Below are positions 54,129-64,000 of a DNA stretch of 64,000 nt, in pieces. Source of the stretch: Lucinisca nassula (taxonomy: Eukaryota > Mollusca > Bivalvia > Lucinida > Lucinidae); the NCBI GenBank assembly GCA_963580285.1, contig OY757016.1:41183124-41247123 (forward strand), in the 5' to 3' direction. Each line of letters opens with the position of its first letter. Within the stretch, counting starts at the first letter, position 1. The position numbers were made by a program, and so were the translations under genes. The notes below the pieces were generated by a model. The model was not told the DNA's origin, ran no database searches, and worked only from the letters and a program-made list of their open reading frames with translations.

Positions 54129-54395
54129 GTACATACTCGTATCTAGGGATGACATCTATAATGAAAGCATCCATATCTGACCTTGACCTAAATTGCATGG
54201 ATCACTGACTTAGTGAACTATTGCATCAACCTATGTGTAAATTCATTAGCGCTTCATTAATGATACTTGGGTACACGCTTTCATCTGGGAGCGGCAACTT
54301 TTATGCAAGCATCAATGTTTGACCTCGGCCTAGATTTTATGGTTCGGTGACTTGTGCCCCAGGGGCGCGACATAGCTTTCTGCCTCATTCATACA

Positions 54396-54750
<355 letters not shown>

Positions 54751-54789
54751 GGCTGTTCATTTCAACGGTCAGTATTGATTTATTATGGG

Positions 54790-55105
54790 TGCGAAAATGA
54801 GCGAAAACTGCGATAACTAGAGCTGCCGCCTAACGGGCGCCAGTTTATACCCCCGCATTGCGTTGTCAGACAAATTTTTACAAGTATTTGACCTTGAGGA
54901 AGGTCAACGTAAAGGTCAAGGTCAGGTTTGTGTATATCAATCTTAAGTACTAGTGGCAAGGTGTGTGGTGTGTGAATATTAAAGAAATCGGTCAAAGAAT
55001 AAGGAAGTTATGAGCAATGTTAAAGTTTTTTGTAACGGACCGACGATAACAGACGACAAGCTGACTCCTATATACCCCCTTCAAACTTCGTTTGCGGGGG
55101 TATAA
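54790..55105. repeat. Dispersed repeat ending GGGGGTATAAT
   Basis: AGTTTATACCCCCGCATTGC near the left and CTTCGTTTGCGGGGGTATAA at the right form an imperfect inverted pair; the interior has GGTCAACGTAAAGGTCAAGG. 55106-55436 holds nothing recognised. Confidence 0.55.
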
Positions 55106-55436
55106 TTAATTGGTTAAAACCCCAGTTTATTGTGCCTTGTACCTTTATGGCCTAATCAACAACTATGGATACGTAGGGTCGATCAATTACATTGACTATT
55201 ACAGGGCAGGCTAAGACGCTCATAGTGATTTACCAGTACTTACATGTAGTTAGATCGCCCTCAATAACCGCTAGGTCAATGGCCCAATCCTCAAACAAAC
55301 GGCCACCTCTGTCCGTCTCCCAAGAGCTCGGACGTTACAAAAAGGAAATATCGAATAGAAAAAGAACGCAAAACCTAAGAATCGCAGCCCCCATTCCGCA
55401 TCTGCTGCAAGCAAAACAGTCCATTACCCTACAAAA

Positions 55437-55722
55437 CATCACGAAAATACACCTAATATAGATATAATATTGACCCACTTGAACCCAACTGTTAGATAGT
55501 AAAACTGTGGTTTACAGGGGTATACCTTATAATTCTTATATCTGCTCTAGAATATAGATTGTAAGAGTACTCGTTAGAACCGCCTCGATGCGGCGGTTCT
55601 AACGAGTACCCAATATCTATATTTTGAGCAGAAATAAGAAAAATATAACAATTTTTCATCTTAAAAGTTCCTTTTTCCGGCGATAGAATTTGCAATGTAT
55701 TTTAAAGGATGTTTTCATAATT
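55437..55722 (+). repeat. A-family element
   Basis: CATCACGAAAATACACC left, CTCGTTAGAACCGCCTCGAT hairpin, TTTTCATAATT right. Confidence 0.82.
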
Positions 55723-56195
55723 GCCAAAACAGTAGAACGTCCCGGCATTGAAAGCTGTATACAGCACCTTCACACCAACCCAACCTCTCAACCGACGTAA
55801 CCTCTGTATAAACAAGCTTAGGTTTATCAAGGATCTTCATTTGAAGACGAATCTTTGCAAGGACACAATTTCTAATGCTGCATAGCATGTTCCAATGTCG
55901 GTGGTGATTTGGTTCCAGAGAATACGAGTTTCAAATCAAAGTGTTTAACCATATATTACGTGGCGGTCATCTTGTTTTTGTGATCCAGACTACGGAAATT
56001 AGCTTTCGTTCCCGTGTCCACTGGACGTCCAGTCTGAAATATAGTTTCCAATGCTTTCATTCATCATGAATGGTTTGAAATAGCTGACTCATGGACGTGA
56101 GGACAAACAGACTAAGAAAAGGTATAACGGAACACGACTCTCCGTCCCTGGAGAGCCTCGATCTAGGTTTTCGAAGGAAAGTTGTGCAGTACTTG
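55723..56195. other. Unassigned sequence left of the large duplication
   Basis: No recognised gene or repeat. Confidence 0.5.
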
Positions 56196-57699
56196 CATAA
56201 TTTCATCTATCTATTTGTGTCACATGATTTTTATTGTCGACGGCCACGGGCGTAGGCAATGTTAAGGATGACTTTTGCCCCCTAAGCATTTAAGAAAAGG
56301 GCATGACGAGTTGAATGTTATTTTCTATTAACATGTCTTCGGTGTTATTGTCTACGCCTGCGGGTGTAGACTACCTAAGGTTTACTTTTGCTCCAGAAGC
56401 ATGAAAGAAAAGGGCATTACTGGCCGAATGCTATATTATATTAACTGGTCATCGGTGTTATTTGGTATAATGCTTAAAAACCGGGATCGACCAGAACACT
56501 TCCGTAAGTTTATCACACCCTCCTTGCATACAAAATAATCTTATTTTCTCGGTTCACGTGATGTTGACTTCCCTCCGATGATACAGTACATCCATTTTTG
56601 TTTGGTTTCACTAAAAGAAGGCAAATGCAACTGTTCTACTGATTTTTCGTTTCCCTAGTGCGAGTGGTTGTCATAGAAAATGATTGGTAAAATTTGTTTA
56701 TATATGAAACTGGAGTCAGCTTTTGGAATCTTTGGCTTTTTATACAAGTTTCCGTATTTACTGACACACTTATACAGGATACACATGAACAGCTTGATCA
56801 TTTGACTTTTCAATCCTATGACTATACAAATCAATGTGTGCTGAGCGTAGACTCAAGCTTTTTGTAAAAGCTTATACTTGATATTCCTTTAATTGAACCT
56901 GACAATCATCGTCAAATGGACTTAGTCTGTGGTCTCATTTCTTTGTTTTGCAATTTTCTCCAAATAATCACAGCCTTTCTGACTGTCGCAGAGATATGCG
57001 ACTTGCTGGGGAAGTTGGCGGACGATCAAGTCTAAAGCTCCCGTTTCCGTGTGACCTTAGCTGTTGGTGAGATGGATACTAGAAATGCGCAAGGGATTGG
57101 GTATTAACCTATCGATTATTTGCCACGGTAAATGTCTCTGTGCAAAATAGGAGTTAAGTTGGACAAAGTAAGAATCAAATCAGACATGAGTTTTTTCGAT
57201 GAAAGGATGCATTACTCCCTATATTCGGTACTGGTTTTCGGAAAAACAAATACTACAAAAATAAGATAAAAATAGATTACACAATAACGAAGAGGTCATT
57301 GTGTATTCAACAAATCCGTATGAAAACACATCGATTTTAAAGACGCCCTTTGATATTCCTCTAGTAAGCGATTCTTACGGGTACACAAAATCAATTTTTA
57401 AAAATGTTAGGGACAATTTATACCATACGAATTGATGTTTACTAACATCAGTTATTCCAAATTAATGCTAAATTCGTGTGTGTGTGTGTCTTTCGTGGCT
57501 AAATTCGTTTCCTGTATAGTCTTTCTTGGTTCTAGAAAGAGCACTTACAAAAGAAGAGTTGTGATATTTTTTGAAAACGCCGCTGACAGATATGTCGGTA
57601 ATGAATGCCACATTGAAGTCGCGCACACACATTGAACCTATGGGGAAAACGTTGCATTGAACCGTTTTTGTTTGTAAGTTCTAACATTTTATTTATAAA

Positions 57700-57882
57700 T
57701 GATTTGCGGCTCCATAGCCCAATTTGTAGAATTGACTCGCAATTATTAGGTCTCTCGTCGGCCACATTTGAGATGCAAAATTCTGTTAGTTTTTCTCCGG
57801 GGACTTCGGTTTTCGCCCACATGTGAATTATGTTCGACTCGAAATGAATGAAATAATCTTGAATAAACCAAAAATAATGATT
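57700..57882 (+). repeat. S5-like SINE relic in duplication unit 1
   Basis: GGCTCCATAGCCCAATTTGT, TTAGGTCTCTCGTCGGCCAC, TTCGGTTTTCGCCCACATG, TTCGACTCGAAATGAATGAA and ATAATCTTGAATAAACCAAA follow S5 order; an equivalent copy is at 61421-61603. Confidence 0.7.
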
Positions 57883-58499
57883 TGCGTCCCTCTTCCGTAT
57901 TGCACCATGCTAACATATTTATAATTCTAGTTCAATTACTTCCAGATATCTTTACACAAACATGACCTCAATATGCATGTTTTTATTCTGTTTTCACATT
58001 ATATGATTGTTTTATGAACTTCTTAAGAATTTATAATTAATAATTTAATAATAGGAATCATAATAGCAATATATTATAAATTAAATACAGAAAAGATAAA
58101 TTATTCCTACTTTGTTCCGATTCTCAGGTTTGCGCAGAGGCAATTCGAAATTGTCTTGCGCAAGGTAGGAATTCTCACTGCGCAACAATTTACTACTACA
58201 TGTATGCGCAGGACAATTCCGGAATTGTACCAAATCCTACTTTGAGCTGAACATACATAGTGGGCTTTAGATGAATCGCCTGACATGTCAAGCAAATTGC
58301 CTTTTAAAATATATCAGTTTGTTTGATATACTAAGCTTTTAGTTTCAATTTCAGGGAAGCATCGTGCAGCCCATCTATTTCTTCAAGCCCCGATGGGCGG
58401 GGGACGGAAGTGCTCGCTGATTGAATGCAAACCTATGAAGACTATACAGAATGGTTAACCAGAACTATGGAATCGTGTTTGTGCTGACAGACTTATTTC

Positions 58500-59900
58500 A
58501 AGGTAGGATAGTCCGTGCGAGCGTGCCTCCGTCCGTCCGTAAACAATTTCTTCAAACGACATCTCCTCCTAAACCACTGATCGGATTTTGACCAAACTTC
58601 ATAGGAATGATCCTTACGTGGTCCACTTTCAAAAGTTGTTCAAACGGTTCCGGTCCATTGAACATCTAGATCACAGGAGCCATAAATAATATAATTTTTT
58701 TCACTGAAAACCTATAAAAAACATCCTCTCTGAAACCGCAAGGCCCAGGTCTTTGATATTTGGTATTTAGCTTCATCTAGTGGACCATTACCCAGATTGT
58801 TCAAATTATAGTCAAAGGGCCAACCCCCCCCCCTCCCCCGCGCGCCAGGGCCCATCCATTTTACATAGACTTACATAGGGAAAACAGTTAAAAATATTCT
58901 TGTCTGAAAGCAGAAGGCCCCGATGTATGATATTTAGAATAAGGTTGTATCTTGTGGACCTCTACCACGATTGTTCAAATTATAGCACTGGGGCCAAAAC
59001 TGCTCCCGCGTCGGGGCCCATCTAATTTCTTAAGACTTATATAGGGAAAATCTTTAAAAATCTTCTCGTCTGAAACCAGAAGCCCCAGGTCTTTGATATT
59101 TTATTAGAAGCTTCATCTCGTGGACCTCTACAAAGATTATTCAAATTATAGTCCTGGGACCAAAAATGTCCCCGCGCCGGGGCCCACCCATTTTACACAG
59201 ACTGAAACAAGAAGGCCCAGGTCTTCAATATTAGGTATGAAGCTTCATGTAGTAGACCTCTACAAAGATTATTTAAATTATAGCCCTGTGGCCAAAAATG
59301 CCCCCACCCCCGCGCCAGGGTTCACCAGTTTTATATAGACTTACATAGGGAAAAACCTTTCAAAATTAAAAATCTTCTTGTCTGAAACCAGAAGTCCCAG
59401 GTATTTGATATTTGGTATGAAGTTTTGTCTTGTGGACCGCTCCCAAGGTTGTTCAAATTATAGCGCTGAGGCCAACAATGGCCCACCCATTTTACACAGA
59501 ATTATATAGGGAAATCCTTCACAAATACTCTCGTCTGAAACCAGAAAGCCCAGATCTTTGATATTTGGTATAAAGTTTCAGCTAGTAGACCTCTATAAAG
59601 ATTGTTCAAATTATAACCCTGGGGCTAAAAATGACCCCGTCAACACTGGACATGTCATTTTGGAGATCCGTTGCCCACTGGCTTTACATAGACTTACATT
59701 GGGAAACCCTTTAAAAAATACTTCTTGTCTGAAACCAGAAGGCCCGGGTCTTTGATAGTGGACCTTACAAAGATTGTTCAAATTAAAGCCCTGGTGCCAA
59801 AGGTGGCCCCGCCCCTGGCCCCACTGTTTTTATATCGACTTATATATGGAAAACCTTTAAACATCTTGTTCTCTGAAACAACAAGGCCCAGCTCTTTGTT
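58500..59900. repeat. Array of about 180-bp units in duplication unit 1
   Basis: Each unit has TCTGAAACCAGAAGGCCCAG, GTCTTTGATATTTGGTATGA, CTTCATCTAGTGGACCTCTA, TTGTTCAAATTATAGCCCTG and CACCCATTTTACATAGACTT. The array starts after GTCCGTCCGT and ACCAAACTTCATAGG. The related array in unit 2 runs about 62220-63960. Confidence 0.9.
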
Positions 59901-59910
59901 ATTTTGCATG

Positions 59911-62900
59911 CATAATTTCATCTATCTATATAGTGTCACATGATTTTTATTGTCGATGGCCACGGGCGTAGGCAATGTTAAGGATGACTTTTGCCCCCTA
60001 AGCATTTAAGAAAAGGGCATGACGGGTTGAATGTTATTTACTATTAACAAGTCTTTGGTGTTATTGTCTACGCCTGTGGGTGTAGACTACCTAAGGTTTA
60101 CTTTTGCTCCAGAAGCATGAAAGAAAAGGGCATTACTGGCCGAATGCTATGTCATATTGACTGGTCATCGGTGTTACTTGGTATAATGCTTAAAAACCGG
60201 GATCGACCAGAACACTTCCGTAAGTTTATCACACCCTCTTTGCATACAAAATAAACTTATTTTCTCGGTTCACGTGATGTTGACTTCCCTCCGATGATAC
60301 AGTACATCTAGTTTGGTTTGTTTTCACTAAAAGAAGGCAACTGCAACTGTTCTACTGATTTTTCGTTTCCCTAGTGCGAGTGGTTGTCATTGAAAATGAT
60401 TGGTAAAATTTGTTTATATATGAAACTGGAGTCAGCTTTTGGAATCTTTGGCTTTTTATGCAAGTTTCCGTATTTACTGACACACTTATACAGGATACAC
60501 ATGAACAGCTTGATCATTTTACTTATGAATCCTATGACTATACAAATTAATGTGTGCTGAGCGTAGACTCAAGCTTTTTGTAAAAGCTTATACTTGATAT
60601 TCCTTTAATTGAACCTGACAATCATCGTCAAATGGACTTAGTCTGTGGTCTCATTTCTTTGTTTTGCAATTTTCTCCAAATAATCACAGCCTTTCTGACT
60701 GTCGCAGAGATATGCGACTTGCTGGGGAAGTTGGCGGACGGTCAAGTCTAAAGCTCCCGTTTCCGTGTGACCTTAGCTGTTGGTGAGATGCATACTAGAA
60801 ATGCGCAAGGGATTTGGTATTAATTAACCTATCGATTATTTGCCACGGTAAATGTCTCTGTGCAAAATAGGAGTTAAGTTGGACGAAGTAAGAATCAAAT
60901 CAGACATGAGTTTTTCGATGAAAGGATGCATTACTCCCTATGTTCGGTACTGGTTTTCGGAAAAACAAATACTACAAAAATAAGATAAAAATAGATTACA
61001 CAATAACGAAGAGGTCATTGTCTATTCAACAAATCCGTATGAAAACACATCGATTTTAAAGACGCCCTTTGATATTCCTCTAGTAAGCGATTCTTACGGG
61101 TACACAAAATCAATTTTTAAAAATGTAAGGGACAATTTATACCATACGAATTGATGTTTACTAGCATCAGTTATTCCAAATTAATGCTAAATTCGTGTGT
61201 GTGTGTGTGTCTTTCGTGGCTAAATTCGTTTACTGTATAGTTTTTCTTGGTTCTAGAAAGAGCACTTACAAAAGAAGAGTTGTGATATTTTGTGAAAACG
61301 CCGCTGACAGAGATGTCGGTAATGAATGCCACATTGAAGTCGCGCACACACATTGAACCTTTGGGGAAAACGTTGCATTGAACCGTTTTTGTTTGTAAGT
61401 TCTAACATTTTATTTATAAATGATTTGCGGCTCCATGGCCCAATTTGTAGAATTGACTCGCAATTATTAGGTCTCTCGTCGGCCACATTTGAGATGTAAA
61501 ATTCTGTTAGTTTTTCTCCGGGGACTTCGGTTTTCGCCCACATGTGAATTATGTTCGACTCGAAATGAATGAAATAATCTTGAATAAACCAAAAATAATG
61601 ATTTGCGTCCCTCTTCCGTATTGCACCATGCTAACATATTTATAATTCTAGTTCAATTACTTCCAGATATCTTTACACAAACATGACCTCAAAATGCATG
61701 TTTTTATTCTGTTTTCACATTATATGATTGTTTTATGAACTTCTTAAGAATTTATAATTAATAATTTAATAATAGGAATCATAATAGCAATATATTATAA
61801 ATTAAATACAGAAAAGATAAATTATTCCTACTTTGTTCCGATTCTCAGGTTTGCGCAGAGGCAATTCGAAATTGTCTTGCGCAAGGTAGGAATTCTCACT
61901 GCGCAACAATTTACTACTACATGTATGCGCAGGACAATTCCGGAATTGTACCAAATCCTACTTTGAGCTGAATATACATAGTGGGCTTTAGATGAATCGC
62001 CTGACATGTCAAGCAAATTGCCTTTTAAAATATATCAGTTTGTTTGATATTCTAAGCTTTAATTTCAATTTCAGGGAAGCATCGTGCAGCCCATCTGTTT
62101 CTTCAAGCCCCGATGGGCGGGGGACGGAAGTGCTCGCTGATTGAATGCAAACCTATGAAGACTATACAGAATGGTTAACCAGAACTATGGAATCGTGTTT
62201 GTGCTGACAGACTTATTTCAAGGTAGGATAGTCCGTGCGAACGTGCCTCCGTCCGTCCGTAAACAATTTCTTCAAACGACATCTCCTCCAAAACCACTGA
62301 TCGGATTTTGACCAAACTTCATAGGAATGATCCTTACGTGGTCCCTTTCAAAAGTTGTTCAAACGGTTCCGGTCCATTGAACATCTAGATCACAGGAGCC
62401 ATAAATAATAGAATTTTTTTCACTGAAAACCTATAAAAACATCCTCTCTGAAACCGCAAGGCCCAGGTCTTTGATATTTGGTATTTAGCTTCATCTAGTG
62501 GACCATTACCCAGATTGTTCAAATTATAGTCAAAGGGCAAAAAAGCCCCCCCCCCCCCCCCAACGCCAGGGCCCATCCATTTTACATAGACTTACATAGG
62601 GAAAACAGTTAAAAATAGTCTTGTCTGAAAGCAGAACGCCCCGATTTATGATATTTAGAATAAGGTTGTATCTAGTGGACCTTTACCACGATTGTTCAAA
62701 TTATAGCACTGGGGCCAAAACTGCTCCCGCGTCGGGGCCCATCTAATTTACTTAAGACTAATATAGGGAATATCTTTTAAAAATCTTCTCGTCTGAAACC
62801 AGAAGCCCCAGGTCTTTGATATTTTATTAGAAGCTTCATCTCGTGGACCTCTGCAAAGATTATTCAAATTATAGTCCTGGGACCAAAAATGTCCCCGCGC

Positions 62901-63998
62901 CGGGGCCCACCCATTTTACACAGACTGAAACAAGAAGGCCCAGGTCTTCAATATTAGGTATGAAGCTTAATGTAGTAGACTTCTACAAAGATTATTTAAA
63001 TTATAGCCCTGTGGCCAAAAATGCCCCCATCCCCGCGCCAGGGTTCACCAGTTTTATATAGACTTACATAGGGAAAAACCTTTCAAAATTAAACATCTTC
63101 TTGTCTGAAACCAGAAGTCCCAGGTATTTGATATTTGGTATGAAGTTTTGTCCAAGGTTGTTCAAATTATAGCGGTGAGGCCAACAATGGCCCACCCATT
63201 TTACACAGAATTATATAGGGAAATCCTTCACAAATACTCTCGTCTGAAACCAGAAAGCCCAGATCTTTGATATTTGATATAAAGTTTCATCTAGTGGACC
63301 TCTATAAAGATTGTTCAAATTATAACCCTGGGGCTAAAAATGCCCCCGGTGGACCAACAGTTTTATATAGGATTACATAGGGAAAACCTTTAAAAATCTT
63401 CTTGTCTGAAACAAGAAGACCCAGGTGTATGATATTTGGTACGAAACTTCATCTAGAGGACCTCTACCAAGATTGTTCAAATTATAGCCCTTGGTCGTAA
63501 CATGCCTCCGCGCCGGGGCCCTCCCATTTTACATAGACTTATATAGGGAAAGCCTTTTAAAAATGTTCTCTTCTGAAACCAGAGGGCGCCGGTTTTTTAT
63601 ATTTGGTATGAAGCTTCATCTAGTGGACCTCTACCAAGATTGTTCATATTATAGTCCTGGAACCAATAATATCCCCGCCCCGCCCCGTTTGTTTGTTTTT
63701 GTTGTTTGATTTATGGTTTTAAGTCCCCGTCAACACTGTACATGTCATTTTGAGGATCCGTTTCCCACTGGCTTTACATAGACTTACATTGGGAAACCCT
63801 TTAAAATTCTTCTTGTCTGAAACCAGAAGGCCCGGGTCTTTGATAGTGGACCTTACAAAGATTGTTCAAATTATAGCCCTGGTGCCAAAGGTGGCCCCGC
63901 CCCTGGCCCCACTGTTTTTATATCGACTTATATATGGAAAACCTTTAAAAATCTTGTTCTCTGAAACCACAAGGCCCAGCTCTTTGTTATTTTGCATG
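59911..63998. repeat. Large tandem duplication, unit 2 (about 4.1 kb)
   Basis: Same order as unit 1. It is longer because its right array has extra units (about 63290-63700) and a longer S4 tail fragment (GTTTGTTTGTTTTTG, TTTTAAGTCCCCGTCAACAC at 63718-63740). The window ends at the next TTTTGCATG boundary, so a third unit may follow. Confidence 0.92.
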
Positions 63999-64000
63999 AA

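Larger units (their letters stand above)
52900..54330. repeat. Dispersed repeat units with nested S5, S4 and B-type insertions
   Basis: Units carrying GATACTTGGTACACACTTG, GCATCCATATTTGACCTTGG and CCTAGCGTTCATCCTTATGG recur at about 52980, 53160, 53800, 53870 and 54130-54300. ORFs here are repeat-derived. Confidence 0.7.
56196..59910. repeat. Large tandem duplication, unit 1 (about 3.7 kb)
   Basis: From CATAATTTCATCTATCTAT to TCTTTGTTATTTTGCATG. It contains a Lys/Thr-poor AT-rich left half, an S5-like SINE relic (57700-57880), an S4 head fragment (58353-58402), GTCCGTCCGT (58531) and an array of about 180-bp units. Matches 59911 onward at an offset of about 3.72 kb with few differences. No gene recognised. 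Confidence 0.92.

Noticed and set aside
57532..57822. 96-residue - strand ORF conserved in both 3.7-kb units (also 61253-61543)
   Set aside because: Conservation is explained by the recent duplication, and half of the ORF is an S5-like SINE relic read in antisense.

Overview
The window is repeat-dense eukaryotic nuclear DNA. Genes are split by GT-AG introns, there are no operons, tRNA-derived SINEs with target-site duplications (TSDs) are frequent, and palindromic non-autonomous DNA transposons are abundant. The SINE types, the short-inverted-repeat elements and the GTCCGTCCGT / 'accaaacttcat' style dispersed repeats suggest a marine lophotrochozoan, most likely a bivalve mollusc. The organism is an inference; no database was consulted.

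Protein-coding content. I can support only two genes, both on the + strand and tandem paralogs of one family. Gene 2 (15739-26303) appears complete: four exons, 180 residues, with a signal peptide, a six-cysteine ectodomain, one membrane span and a Pro/Tyr-rich tail with three PPxY motifs. Gene 1 enters from the left with only its last two exons visible (1390-1544 and 6878-7035). Both fit the Shisa-like / CYYR1-WBP1-VOPP1 (STMC6) group of small single-pass membrane adaptors. The aligned exons have the same intron phases, and the membrane exon is 155 bases in both.

Layout. 1-7.0 kb: end of gene 1, its intron full of repeats. 7.0-15.7 kb: intergenic repeats (two palindrome elements, SINEs, a 1.3-kb inverted-repeat element, a 42-bp minisatellite). 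15.7-26.3 kb: gene 2, its three introns carrying SINEs, MITE-like elements and a tandem array near 20.7-22.2 kb. 26.3-32.8 kb: repeats, a dead mariner transposase, a Penelope-like reverse-transcriptase scrap. 32.8-34.2 kb: a foldback-type element whose arms are arrays of a TCATTTCGTACC motif. 34.2-41.4 kb: a composite repeat that carries initiator-Met tRNA sequences. 41.4-55.7 kb: many copies of one roughly 300-bp SINE plus hairpin elements. 56.2-64.0 kb: a roughly 3.7-4.1 kb unit duplicated head to tail.

Repeat names used below are local labels. A and B: related 270-290 bp elements with ends like CATYACGAAAACACGCC or CATCACGATAACACACC and a central GAACCGCCTC/GAGGCGGTTC hairpin. S1-S7: SINE-like families. 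S1 begins GCCTCCGTGGTG; S2 begins CCCCGATAGCTCAG and ends in CA repeats; S3 begins GTAGCTCAGTCGG; S4 begins CCCGCCCATCGGGGCTTG; S5 begins GGCCTCCGTGGCCTAGTGG; S6 and S7 are partly defined. D: 175-bp palindrome beginning ATTCACC. F, G, H: other dispersed families. FB: the foldback element. Most short open reading frames in the window are repeat sequence and are not listed as genes.
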